12,170 bases of DNA from an uncultured Alphaproteobacteria bacterium (GTDB lineage: Bacteria; Pseudomonadota; Alphaproteobacteria; GCA-2731375). Of the stretch, positions 1 through 6,374 are shown in pieces. The number at the start of each line of letters is the position of its first letter. The first letter of the stretch is position 1. A program made the translations under genes and the position numbers. The notes below the pieces were generated by a model. That model was not told where the DNA came from, ran no database searches, and saw only the letters and a program-made list of their open reading frames with translations. The stretch spans positions 1 to 12,170 of the forward strand of contig CAJWZI010000023.1 in assembly GCA_913049615.1 (NCBI GenBank), read 5' to 3'.

Positions 1-727
1 GCAGTGGGGCGGGTTCCGACGCGGTCGCGGCGACGACGATGGAATATTCCATGGCGCCGCTGTCCTCCAGCGTTTTTACAATCTGGGCCACCGAAGATCG
101 TTTCTGGCCAACAGCGACATAGATGCAATACAGTTTCTTGGACTCATCGTCGCCACGATTCATTTCTTTTTGATTGATGAAGGTATCGATCGCCACGGCC
201 GTTTTGCCGGTCTGCCGGTCACCGATGATTAGCTCGCGCTGACCACGGCCAACGGGGACTAGGGCGTCCAGCGCCTTCAGGCCGGTCTGCATTGGTTCGT
301 GCACCGATTTACGTGGGATGATACCGGGTGCCTTCACCTCAACCAAACGGCGTTCTTCTGATTCAATGGGTCCTTTGCCATCGATGGGATTGCCTAGGGC
401 GTCCACCACACGGCCCAGCAAGCCCTTGCCCACGGGAACGTCCACGATGTCGCCTGTCCGCTTCACCGTGTCGCCTTCGGCAATACCGCTGTCGTCGCCG
501 AAAATCACCACGCCGACATTGTCGCTTTCCAAGTTCAGAGCCATACCCTTGATGCCGCCAGGGAATTCGACCATTTCGCCGGCTTGGACCTGATCCAGGC
601 CATATACTCGGGCGATGCCGTCACCGACTGACAGGACTTGGCCAACTTCCGAGACCTCGGCTTCCGTACCGAAGTTGGCGATCTGCTCCTTCAGGATGGC
701 CGAAATTTCTGCAGCACGCAGATCCAT
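1..727 (-). CDS. atpA: F1 ATP synthase subunit alpha, N-terminal part (gene runs off the left edge)
   Basis: This gene encodes the alpha subunit of the F1 catalytic head, which forms the alpha3beta3 ring on the cytoplasmic face of the membrane and carries the non-catalytic nucleotide sites. About 242 of the usual ~510 residues are in the window. The reading starts [16 protein letters not shown], continues through the N-terminal beta-barrel ([17 protein letters not shown]), and reaches the nucleotide-binding domain with an intact Walker A motif, GDRQTGKT, around residues 170-177, followed by [15 protein letters not shown]. All of these are hallmark alpha-subunit sequences. The ATG at 727-725 is preceded by an AGGGGAG ribosome site and overlaps the atpH stop by one base (TAATG), so translation is probably coupled. 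The C-terminal part lies outside the window, so its integrity cannot be judged. The identification is very secure. Confidence 0.97.
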   Translation of the reverse strand, partial: MDLRAAEISAILKEQIANFGTEAEVSEVGQVLSVGDGIARVYGLDQVQAGEMVEFPGGIKGMALNLESDNVGVVIFGDDSGIAEGDTVKRTGDIVDVPVGKGLLGRVVDALGNPIDGKGPIESEERRLVEVKAPGIIPRKSVHEPMQTGLKALDALVPVGRGQRELIIGDRQTGKTAVAIDTFINQKEMNRGDDESKKLYCIYVAVGQKRSSVAQIVKTLEDSGAMEYSIVVAATASEPAPL

Positions 728-1287
728 TACTCAACTCCCCTCATGGCAAATCTGAGATTCTGAATTTTTGTACGCAAGGATGAATCAACCATGCGTGATC
801 CTATCTTAACGATAATTCCGCCCAGGATCTTTTCATCCACTGCGGTTTCAACTTGCACATCCGTCTTCATGGAAGTTGTCAACTGGTCTTTGATCTTGGC
901 CAACTGTTCGTCGTTCAGGCTTTTCGCCGAGGTGACCTCGGCTACTAATTCGCCCTTGTGTGCTGATAGCAGGGTGCGAAAATCCCTGACCATATCGCGC
1001 AGAGCGAATAGGCGGCGATTTTGCGCTACCACCGCGACGAAGTTGGTAATCAGTTCCGTAGCGCCGGCCTTATCCATTAAAGCAGCCATACCCTTGCCTT
1101 GGTCTTCAGAGGCGATCACAGGACTACGCAAGAGACGGTTCAGATCATTTGACTGGTCGATCATATTGCCCAGGTCGGCCACGTCGGTGGATACTTCGTC
1201 CAGCACACCGCTATCGCGCGCAAGTTCAAACAATGCGGTTGCGTACCGTCCTGCAATGCCGGTTACGACGCTTCCTTCGGTTGACAC
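727..1287 (-). CDS. atpH: F1 ATP synthase subunit delta (OSCP homologue)
   Basis: The delta subunit joins the top of the F1 head to the peripheral b-subunit stalk and acts as part of the stator. The protein has the family's N-terminal helical-domain signature ([15 protein letters not shown]), the central stretch [14 protein letters not shown] with following basic residues, and the C-terminal [22 protein letters not shown] motif. I chose the GTG at 1287, giving 186 residues, the usual alphaproteobacterial length. It places the conserved start [15 protein letters not shown] at the N terminus and has AGGGA upstream. An in-frame TTG at 1320 would add eleven residues but lacks a ribosome site. The gene leads the operon; its TAA overlaps the ATG of the alpha-subunit gene. 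The order delta-alpha is the usual alphaproteobacterial atpHAGDC arrangement, with F0 genes elsewhere. The promoter presumably lies in the leader between this gene and the CoA-transferase gene. Confidence 0.95.
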   Translation of the reverse strand: MSTEGSVVTGIAGRYATALFELARDSGVLDEVSTDVADLGNMIDQSNDLNRLLRSPVIASEDQGKGMAALMDKAGATELITNFVAVVAQNRRLFALRDMVRDFRTLLSAHKGELVAEVTSAKSLNDEQLAKIKDQLTTSMKTDVQVETAVDEKILGGIIVKIGSRMVDSSLRTKIQNLRFAMRGVE

Positions 1288-1340
1288 GTTTGCGGGGTCC
1301 CTTTGGCGAAATCTCTGCAATAAAAATTACAGATCAAAAT

Positions 1341-1381
1341 TCATTTGCGGATGAGCTTAAGCCCTTGAAATCATTTGCGGA
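1341..1381. repeat. Direct repeat pair TCATTTGCGGA in the atpH leader
   Basis: The 11-bp sequence tcatttgcgga occurs at 1341-1351 and again at 1371-1381, exactly 30 bp apart, close to three helical turns. Both copies lie 50-95 bp upstream of the atpH start. An 8-bp palindrome, gcttaagc, sits between them at 1355-1362. A second short pair, gatagcc, is at 1394-1400 and 1406-1412. Same-face spacing fits a site for a regulator binding as a dimer of dimers, but no family could be assigned and chance duplication is possible. Confidence 0.45.
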
Positions 1382-1472
1382 AACCTACAAAAAGATAGCC
1401 TCTCGGATAGCCCTTTTGTAAGGCGCGGCGTTTCGTAGCATAGCCTATTCATCCTGGCAAGCGATGAGACCA

Positions 1473-1501
1473 CTCCGGGTGCGCTACAAGGGGCCCCGGA
1501 G
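1473..1501 (-). terminator. Hairpin just after the CoA-transferase stop, possible weak terminator
   Basis: A 7-bp perfect GC-rich inverted repeat, ctccggg (1473-1479) and cccggag (1495-1501), with a 15-nt spacer, begins one base after the TAG of the CaiB-like gene. The spacer side also holds the palindrome ggggcccc (1490-1497). No T-run follows on the minus strand, so it is not a classical rho-independent terminator. It may act as a 3'-end stabiliser or attenuator between the catabolic unit and the ATP synthase operon. Confidence 0.3.
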
Positions 1502-1502
1502 G

Positions 1503-2696
1503 CTAAATGACGCCTTTCTTCCTTAATATACCTAGTTCGTTTTTCGTAAGGCCAATCCTATTCTGGTAGATCTCCTTGTTCCAGTCACCCAACTCAGGCC
1601 CCAATGCATCGACATTTCCGGGCGATGCTGAAAGCCTTGGGAGGACATCGGGGATTACAATTTCACCCAGTACTGCGTGTTGAATGCGGCGCAAGGTACC
1701 TCGGGCATCGAATTGGGGATCAGCGAAAATATCGGCGATGGAGTTGATGCGCCCACAAGGAACATCACCGCGGCTGCATATGCTGACGACCTCTTCTGCA
1801 GTGTGGGCGGTGGTAAAACCACTGACCGCACCTTCGATCAAGGGCCGGTCCTGGACCCGAGCGGCCGTTGTTGGATGACTTTCCGCTAAATCAGGCCGAT
1901 TAAGGACATTAATAGCCATGCGTTGCCAAATTTTGTCGGAGGTGCATGCAATGGCGACCCAGCCTTTCTTTTTTGTCGGGAAATGGCCGTGCGGACAGAC
2001 GTTTCGCGTACCAAGGCCCTCCCGTTCCCGGACCGTGCCATGACGGGCATAGGCTGGCGCCAATTCGTCTAAAACTCGGAAGATGGTTTCGAACAATGCA
2101 ATATCAATTTCTTGCCCCTGTCCGGTACGCTCCACCGCACGCAACGCCATCAGAATGCCAACGGTGCCGAACAAGCCAGATATATAGTCGGCCAGCGAGG
2201 TTGACCCAGGCGTGACTGGCGCCTCACCCGGCATACCGGCCAAATAGGTCAAGCCGCCAACAGCATGAGCAATGCGGGCAAATCCTGGTCGATCACGATA
2301 TGGGCCCCCTTGGCCGTAACCACTGATCCGCATCAGGATCAATTTAGGATTGATGGCGCACAAGACGTCATAGCCCAACCCCCACTTCTCCAAAGTACCG
2401 GGACGGAAGTTCTCGCAAATCACGTCGGTCTGTTCGACCAGTCGCTTTAACAGATCAACACCCTCTGGGGTTTTTAGGTTTAGGGTTATGGAATGCTTGT
2501 TTCGAGCCTCGCTCAACCAGGCCAAACTACTATCTTGGATTTCCGTGGCCGTGCCGAACTGGCGCATTGGATCGCCACCAATTGGCTGTTCAACTTTGAT
2601 GACTTCGGCGCCAAATTCCGCCAAAATCGTTGCCGCGAAAGGCGCCGCGATGAATGTAGCTAGATCCAGGACGTGCACTCCGTCTAGGGGCCTCAT
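1503..2696 (-). CDS. CaiB/BaiF (family III) CoA transferase
   Basis: Family III CoA transferases move CoA between an acyl-CoA donor and a carboxylic acid acceptor through an aspartyl-CoA thioester in the cytoplasm; formyl-CoA:oxalate, carnitine and succinyl-CoA-dependent enzymes belong here. The 397-residue length is typical. The protein starts with the diagnostic LDGVHVLDLATFIAAPFAA, followed by LAEFGAEVIKVEQP, RNKHSITLNLKTPEG and VICENFRPGTLEKWGLGYD. The catalytic aspartate is most likely Asp170 in the SLADYISGLFG stretch. The C-terminal part carries VAIACTSDKIW and VPCGRINSIADIFADPQ, as expected. The ATG at 2696 lies two bases after the stop of the small upstream gene, so the two are almost certainly cotranscribed with the luciferase-like gene. 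The substrate cannot be read from the sequence; the neighbouring monooxygenase suggests activation of a degradation intermediate as its CoA thioester. Confidence 0.93.
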   Translation of the reverse strand: MRPLDGVHVLDLATFIAAPFAATILAEFGAEVIKVEQPIGGDPMRQFGTATEIQDSSLAWLSEARNKHSITLNLKTPEGVDLLKRLVEQTDVICENFRPGTLEKWGLGYDVLCAINPKLILMRISGYGQGGPYRDRPGFARIAHAVGGLTYLAGMPGEAPVTPGSTSLADYISGLFGTVGILMALRAVERTGQGQEIDIALFETIFRVLDELAPAYARHGTVREREGLGTRNVCPHGHFPTKKKGWVAIACTSDKIWQRMAINVLNRPDLAESHPTTAARVQDRPLIEGAVSGFTTAHTAEEVVSICSRGDVPCGRINSIADIFADPQFDARGTLRRIQHAVLGEIVIPDVLPRLSASPGNVDALGPELGDWNKEIYQNRIGLTKNELGILRKKGVI

Positions 2697-2698
2697 TT

Positions 2699-2986
2699 CT
2701 ATAGGACCTCTGCATTGACGACATTAATTGGATTGCCGTCTGCGTGGGCGGCGATTTGATCAATAATCTTGGAGATTAGGATTTTATATTCCTCCTTGGT
2801 GACATAGCTGATGTGCGGCGGGCAGGTTTTTTGATTTGGGATCAGAATGAAGCCCTCTGCAGCTGCCGACGGATTGGCAACGCTGTCCTGAACACAGTCA
2901 TTCCATATCATGGCATCCTCGCTATCCAGTTTGGCGATGAAAGGTAGGCCGAGCAACGGTATCGAAATGGTCACCAGAAATTGCAA
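2699..2986 (-). CDS. Small protein of unknown function between the monooxygenase and CoA-transferase genes
   Basis: I do not recognise this protein. The longest reading has 95 residues from a TTG at 2986, which lies two codons after an in-frame stop and lacks a clear ribosome site. An internal ATG at 2911 has GAGG five bases upstream and would give 70 residues (MIWNDCVQDSV...). The first 25 residues of the long form look protein-like (a hydrophobic strand LLGLPFIAK), so the long form is kept. There is no signal peptide or transmembrane helix of full length. Visible features are two cysteines, one in WNDCVQD and one in KTCPPH, and a helical, charged C-terminal part (TKEEYKILISKIIDQIAAH). It begins 29 bases after the luciferase-like stop and ends two bases before the CoA-transferase ATG. 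That spacing supports a real cotranscribed gene, perhaps an accessory or carrier-like partner. Confidence 0.6.
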   Translation of the reverse strand: MQFLVTISIPLLGLPFIAKLDSEDAMIWNDCVQDSVANPSAAAEGFILIPNQKTCPPHISYVTKEEYKILISKIIDQIAAHADGNPINVVNAEVL

Positions 2987-3015
2987 TCTTCAACTTCGCA
3001 GGGCTAAATTGTTTA

Positions 3016-4254
3016 CTAATTAATGCCAGCCCCCTGCACCTGTTTGACCGATGCCTTAACCAAGGGGATTTCATGGTCCTCGAGCGGTCTCATGTACTTC
3101 TTCCGGGCCAGTGCCGCTTTAATATAAGGGGCAAGTTCGGCCTGCTTGGCCGTCTCTTTTGCCGACATCTTATGTTTAAAGCGGGGCTGCACTTCGGCGC
3201 CAAACAATTCAAGGGATTCACAAATCTCGGAATGGCGATTGTTGCCGGCTTGTTGCAGCAGGATGATCTGATCCACGCCCGCTTCTTCAAATTCCGAAAT
3301 ATGGTTGGACAGATCGTCCGGTGTTCCAATACCCGAGATATGGGTCCGAGTTCGTTGAATGGAGGCAATCAAATCCTCGGCCTTGGAGCCATGTTGAGCA
3401 ATATACTCGGTCCACATATTGGTGCGTCCTGGTACGGTGTCGCTAGCCACGAGTGCATGCATGGCATAACCAAAGAATTCGAAATTCAACTGGCCGCGCC
3501 TAATGGCTTCTTCCCGGTCATGATGTAGGGAAAAGTTGGAGACGATGGCAATATTTGCATTGACGCTGTGGCCGACAGGCACGCAGTCCTCGCTTTTGAT
3601 TATGTCGTAGTAGATGTCAGCCCAGGCCGTGGCTTCCTCTTTGTCCAGGAAAGAAAACGCTAGGGCACCAACACCCAGGGAAGCAGCCACTTTTATAGTG
3701 TCGCGATTGGTGCAGGCCATCCACATTGGTGGGTGCGGCTTTTGCAGCGGTTTGGGCAGCACGTTGCGGCACGGCATAGAGAAATTCTCGCTTTCATAAC
3801 CGGGATAGGGCGTCATAGTCATCATATTGGCGACTTGTTCCGCCGCCTCTATAGCCATAACCCGTTTTTTCTTAGCAGGTATGCCAAAACCGCCTAGTTC
3901 CAGGCGCGTCGCACCTTCGCCAATGCCGAAATCCACTCGACCGTTGGAGACCAGGTCGAGTGTTGCCAGGCCTTCGGCCGTGCGGGCTGGATGATTATAG
4001 TTTGGGATGACTTGGCGAATGCCGTGGCCCAGCCGGATGTTCTTGGTCATGCCGGCTGCGGCGGCTAGGAAGACCTCTGGCGCCGAACAATGGGAATATT
4101 CATCCAGAAAATGATGCTCGACAGCCCAGGCGTGATCGATACCCAGTTTGTCTGCCAGGACGATCTGCTCCAACGCCTCTTGAAACAAACGGTGTTCAGC
4201 ACCTTCAATCCAGGGTTTGGGTAATTGCAGTTCATAAAACACGCCAAATTTCAT
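3016..4254 (-). CDS. LLM-class (luciferase-like) flavin-dependent monooxygenase
   Basis: Bacterial luciferase-like enzymes are (beta/alpha)8-barrel, FMN- or F420-dependent proteins that oxidise small molecules with reduced flavin supplied by a partner reductase. The 412-residue protein shows the family's landmarks: KFGVFYELQ at the first strand, WAVEHHFLDEY around residues 43-53, IRLGHGIRQVIPNYNHPARTAE around 73-94, and GRVDFGIGEGATRLE around 105-119. PKPLQKPHPPMWMA follows in the middle of the barrel, and GTPDDLSNHI near the C-terminal end of the core. About 60 residues beyond the usual core (AKQAELAPYIKAALARKKY...) form a basic C-terminal tail typical of a subgroup. The ATG at 4254 follows GGAGGG at 4263-4268 with eight bases spacing. 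It is first in the unit with the small gene and the CoA transferase, and diverges from the nitrile hydratase operon. No flavin reductase is seen nearby, so the reductant source and substrate are open. Confidence 0.93.
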   Translation of the reverse strand: MKFGVFYELQLPKPWIEGAEHRLFQEALEQIVLADKLGIDHAWAVEHHFLDEYSHCSAPEVFLAAAAGMTKNIRLGHGIRQVIPNYNHPARTAEGLATLDLVSNGRVDFGIGEGATRLELGGFGIPAKKKRVMAIEAAEQVANMMTMTPYPGYESENFSMPCRNVLPKPLQKPHPPMWMACTNRDTIKVAASLGVGALAFSFLDKEEATAWADIYYDIIKSEDCVPVGHSVNANIAIVSNFSLHHDREEAIRRGQLNFEFFGYAMHALVASDTVPGRTNMWTEYIAQHGSKAEDLIASIQRTRTHISGIGTPDDLSNHISEFEEAGVDQIILLQQAGNNRHSEICESLELFGAEVQPRFKHKMSAKETAKQAELAPYIKAALARKKYMRPLEDHEIPLVKASVKQVQGAGIN

Positions 4255-4311
4255 ATGGTTGTCCCTCCAAATATGTTTGGGTGTAGACTAGCAGACCGAC
4301 ACAGGAAAAAA

Positions 4312-4340
4312 AATATGCGGACCGTATTGCGTCAGGGCAA
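4312..4340 (-). promoter_or_regulatory. Candidate sigma-70-type promoter for the luciferase-like gene
   Basis: Read on the minus strand, TTGCCC (4340-4335) is followed after exactly 17 bases by CATATT (4317-4312), four of six matches to each consensus box. Transcription would start around 4305, giving a leader of roughly 50 bases before the ATG at 4254. The -35 box lies inside the right arm of the inverted repeat at 4321-4346, so binding there could block or recruit polymerase. This is a consensus match only. Confidence 0.4.
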
Positions 4341-4346
4341 TATGGT
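4321..4346. promoter_or_regulatory. Inverted repeat in the divergent intergenic region, operator candidate
   Basis: The arms accgtattgc (4321-4330) and gcaatatggt (4337-4346) pair at nine of ten positions, the tenth being G opposite T, around a six-base spacer. This is the most symmetrical element in the 209-bp region between the divergent luciferase-like and nitrile hydratase genes. It overlaps the candidate -35 box of the leftward promoter and lies about 118 bases upstream of the rightward start. The form fits a dimeric repressor or activator site that could control both units, though no regulator gene is in the window. A hairpin in the transcript is the alternative. Confidence 0.5.
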
Positions 4347-4463
4347 TACCGAAAGATCGCCAGCAGGACATGCTTGATCGTTTTGAACGCTGCTCAATGT
4401 AGCGGTCGTGACAACCGCGCAATCCATTGCTAGTCTTTTGTAACCTAAAATTGAGGATTGGAT

Positions 4464-5045
4464 ATGACCCCTGATAAAGATCTGGACCTCCGTGTTAGGG
4501 CTCTGGAATCGCTGTTGCTAGAGAAAGGCTTGGTCGAAGAGCCTGCAATCGATGAAATCATCGATTTGTTCGAAAACCGCATGGGCCCACATAATGGCGC
4601 GAAAGTGGTTGTACGGGCCTGGAAGGACCCTGCGTTCAAGGCCCGTCTGTTAGACAACGCTACGGACGCCATTGTCGAAATGGGTTACGAAGCCGTACAA
4701 GGCGAGGATATGGTGGTGGTGGAGAATACATCACGAGTTCACAATATAGTGGTCTGTACGTTGTGCTCTTGTTTTCCCTGGGCCACCCTGGGACTGCCAC
4801 CGGTTTGGTATAAGTCCGCGCCGTACCGCGCTCGCGCCGCATCTGATCCCCGAGGCGTATTGGCAGAATTCGGCACCGTGGTCGATGAGGATGCCGAAGT
4901 ACGTGTCTGGGACAGCAATGCGGAACTGCGCTACATGGTGCTGCCTGAACGGCCCCCAGGCACCGAAGAAATGGTCGAAGATAAACTATTACCGCTGGTG
5001 ACGCGGGATTCCATGATTGGCGTGACACGGGCGTTAAGCCCATGA
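4464..5045 (+). CDS. Nitrile hydratase alpha subunit, cobalt type (or thiocyanate hydrolase gamma-like)
   Basis: The alpha subunit holds the non-corrin metal centre that hydrates nitriles to amides. The 193-residue protein carries the metal-binding claw VCTLCSC with Cys98, Cys101 and Cys103. Threonine after the first cysteine is the pattern of cobalt enzymes, whereas iron enzymes have CSLCSC. In the family the second and third cysteines become sulfinic and sulfenic acids. The surrounding sequence is also characteristic: [48 protein letters not shown] and [11 protein letters not shown]. The ATG at 4464 has GAGG seven bases upstream; an upstream TTG at 4458 is less likely. The stop overlaps the next start as ATGA, so the beta fragments are translationally coupled. 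Thiocyanate hydrolase gamma and the toyocamycin nitrile hydratase alpha subunit share this fold and have split beta partners, so the true substrate could differ from a simple nitrile. Confidence 0.93.
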   Translation: MTPDKDLDLRVRALESLLLEKGLVEEPAIDEIIDLFENRMGPHNGAKVVVRAWKDPAFKARLLDNATDAIVEMGYEAVQGEDMVVVENTSRVHNIVVCTLCSCFPWATLGLPPVWYKSAPYRARAASDPRGVLAEFGTVVDEDAEVRVWDSNAELRYMVLPERPPGTEEMVEDKLLPLVTRDSMIGVTRALSP

Positions 5046-5344
5046 ATAGTATGCACGACATGGGAGGTATGCACGGCTTTGGACCGGTCGAGCGTGAAGC
5101 GGACGAAGCCGTGTTTCACCATGAATGGGAAGGCAAGGTGCTGGCCTTGGCGCGGATCACCATGGCTGGGGGTCATTTCAACCTCGATGAATTCCGCCAT
5201 GCCATGGAAAGGATCCCGCCGGTCGATTACCTGTCCTTCAGCTATTACGAACGTTGGCTGGAAGGTGTCTTAATTATGCTTGAGGAAAAAGGCGTGCTCG
5301 GCAAAGCCGAATTCCGGAACCGTTTGGCGGAGTTGTCGAAATGA
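5042..5344 (+). CDS. Nitrile hydratase beta subunit, N-terminal half as a separate protein
   Basis: Ordinary nitrile hydratase beta subunits have about 220 residues: a helical N-terminal domain followed by an SH3-like C-terminal domain. This 100-residue protein is only the first. It begins [16 protein letters not shown], the hallmark beta N terminus that wraps around alpha, then [16 protein letters not shown] and [22 protein letters not shown]. The arginine in AMER (residue 57) corresponds by motif to the family arginine that contacts the oxidised cysteines of alpha. It ends with ELSK where a normal beta would continue into the linker. The stop overlaps the next start (ATGA at 5341-5344), so the halves are made side by side and presumably assemble together. 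The split matches thiocyanate hydrolase beta and the toyocamycin nitrile hydratase, known three-subunit enzymes. The stop is a clean gene end with a coupled restart, which argues against a simple frameshift error. Confidence 0.9.
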   Translation: MNSMHDMGGMHGFGPVEREADEAVFHHEWEGKVLALARITMAGGHFNLDEFRHAMERIPPVDYLSFSYYERWLEGVLIMLEEKGVLGKAEFRNRLAELSK

Positions 5345-5688
5345 AGGTTACCCGAGATGTGGTACTGGGGCTTTACAAGCGTACTGGTACTGCTCGTGTA
5401 GACCAAGACATCGCCCCCTCGTTCAGGGTTGGTGAGGCCATCCGAGCACGCAACTTTCATCCCACGGGCCATACCCGTCTGCCTCGCTATGTGCGTGGTA
5501 AGCTAGGAGAGATAGCTGCCGATCATGGCGTCTTTCAATTTGCTGACAGTTTGGCGCATGATGGCGGAAAACAACCTCAACACTTATATTCCGTGAAATT
5601 CACCGCCCAAGAGCTTTGGGGAAAAATTGCCAAGCCGAAGGATAGCCTGTTTATCGACCTTTGGGACGATTACCTGGAGTCGGCCTGA
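5341..5688 (+). CDS. Nitrile hydratase beta subunit, C-terminal SH3-like half as a separate protein
   Basis: This 115-residue protein corresponds to the C-terminal beta-barrel domain of nitrile hydratase beta, and to thiocyanate hydrolase alpha. Key motifs are FRVGEAIRARNFHPTGHTRLPRYVRGKLG (residues 28-56), DHGVFQFADS, QHLYSVKFTAQELWG (80-94) and a terminal IDLWDDYLE. Arg52 in YVRG matches the second conserved beta arginine near the metal site. The first 25 residues (TRDVVLGLYKRTGTARVD) resemble the linker region in which many beta proteins shift from helical to barrel domain. It is coupled on both sides, by ATGA to the N-terminal half and by TGATG to the next gene. Together with its upstream neighbour it makes up one full beta subunit, so an alpha-betaN-betaC enzyme is expected in the cytoplasm. 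Confidence 0.9.
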   Translation: MKVTRDVVLGLYKRTGTARVDQDIAPSFRVGEAIRARNFHPTGHTRLPRYVRGKLGEIAADHGVFQFADSLAHDGGKQPQHLYSVKFTAQELWGKIAKPKDSLFIDLWDDYLESA

Positions 5689-6374
5689 TGCGCCGTCTGT
5701 TAAGTGTACCGAACCTAAACATGCCAGGACGGCGCGGAGGGGCGGCCCAACCCGGCGATGTTCAAGGAGCCGTATTTGAAGAACCCTGGCAGGCCCACGC
5801 ATTTGCCATTGTCATGTCCTTGTACCAAAACGGCCACTACACCTGGCCGGATTGGGATGATTATCTAGGGCACGAAATTCAATCGCCGGATCATTTTCCA
5901 GGCGCGTCAAGACAAGAGCCATTAGAAAATAATCGAACGAATTACAACGCGTTCCTAGCGGCTTGCGAAAAGGATGGTGCCTGGTATTACCACCACTGGC
6001 TAGCCGGTCTGGAAAAGATGCTGGACGTCAAGGGTCTGGTTAGCGCCAAGGAAATTTCGGACCGGGAAGCCGCTATCCGCAAGGTGGAGGAGACAGGCCC
6101 CCGCTTTCAGGCGGGTGATGGTGTTAAGGTTCTGGATATCGAATTGCTCGGTCACAGTCATCTTCCTACCTACATACGTGGGGTCAAAGGACAGGTAGAG
6201 GCGGATCATGGCACGCATGTGTTTCCCGATAGAAACGGGCATGAAAAAACTGATGCGCTACAGCATGTCTATACTGTGAGGTTGCTAGCGACGGATATTT
6301 GGGGCGCGGATGCCGATAGCTTCCATAGTCTGAATTTTAGCCTATGGGACTACCAACTTGAACCGCTGTCTTAA
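5688..6374 (+). CDS. Nitrile hydratase activator-like domain fused to a second beta SH3-like domain
   Basis: The 228-residue protein has two parts. Residues about 26-115 resemble nitrile hydratase activators (P14K/NhlE/accessory family): VFEEPWQAHAFAIVMSLYQNGHYTWPDW, then WYYHHWLAGLEKML, with roughly 30 extra residues between these motifs. Such activators are homologous to the beta N-terminal domain, and the W-P-D-W motif favours the activator type. Residues about 138-228 repeat the SH3-like beta domain of the preceding gene: FQAGDGVKVLDIELLGHSHLPTYIRG, ADHGTHVFPD, QHVYTVRLLATDIWG and SLWDYQLE, with Arg164 in YIRG. Known activators are short and end before or shortly after the helical part, so this is an unusual build. 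The start at 5688 overlaps the previous stop (TGATG); an internal ATG at 5721 is less likely. It could be a cobalt-loading chaperone that carries its own barrel domain for subunit exchange, or a fourth structural subunit. The assignment of domains is firm, the role inferred. Confidence 0.85.
   Translation: MRRLLSVPNLNMPGRRGGAAQPGDVQGAVFEEPWQAHAFAIVMSLYQNGHYTWPDWDDYLGHEIQSPDHFPGASRQEPLENNRTNYNAFLAACEKDGAWYYHHWLAGLEKMLDVKGLVSAKEISDREAAIRKVEETGPRFQAGDGVKVLDIELLGHSHLPTYIRGVKGQVEADHGTHVFPDRNGHEKTDALQHVYTVRLLATDIWGADADSFHSLNFSLWDYQLEPLS

Noticed and set aside
791..1421. Plus-strand open frames opposite atpH
   Set aside because: They are antisense to a conserved ATP synthase gene and show no recognisable protein motifs.
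4402..4418. Small hairpin gcggt/accgc upstream of the nitrile hydratase alpha gene
   Set aside because: It has only five base pairs with a seven-base loop, no associated terminator or riboswitch features, and is likely by chance.
5042..5688. Idea that the two beta halves are one gene broken by a frameshift
   Set aside because: The junction is a clean ATGA stop-start overlap like the one before it, both halves have proper domain ends, and split beta subunits are known in thiocyanate hydrolase and toyocamycin nitrile hydratase.
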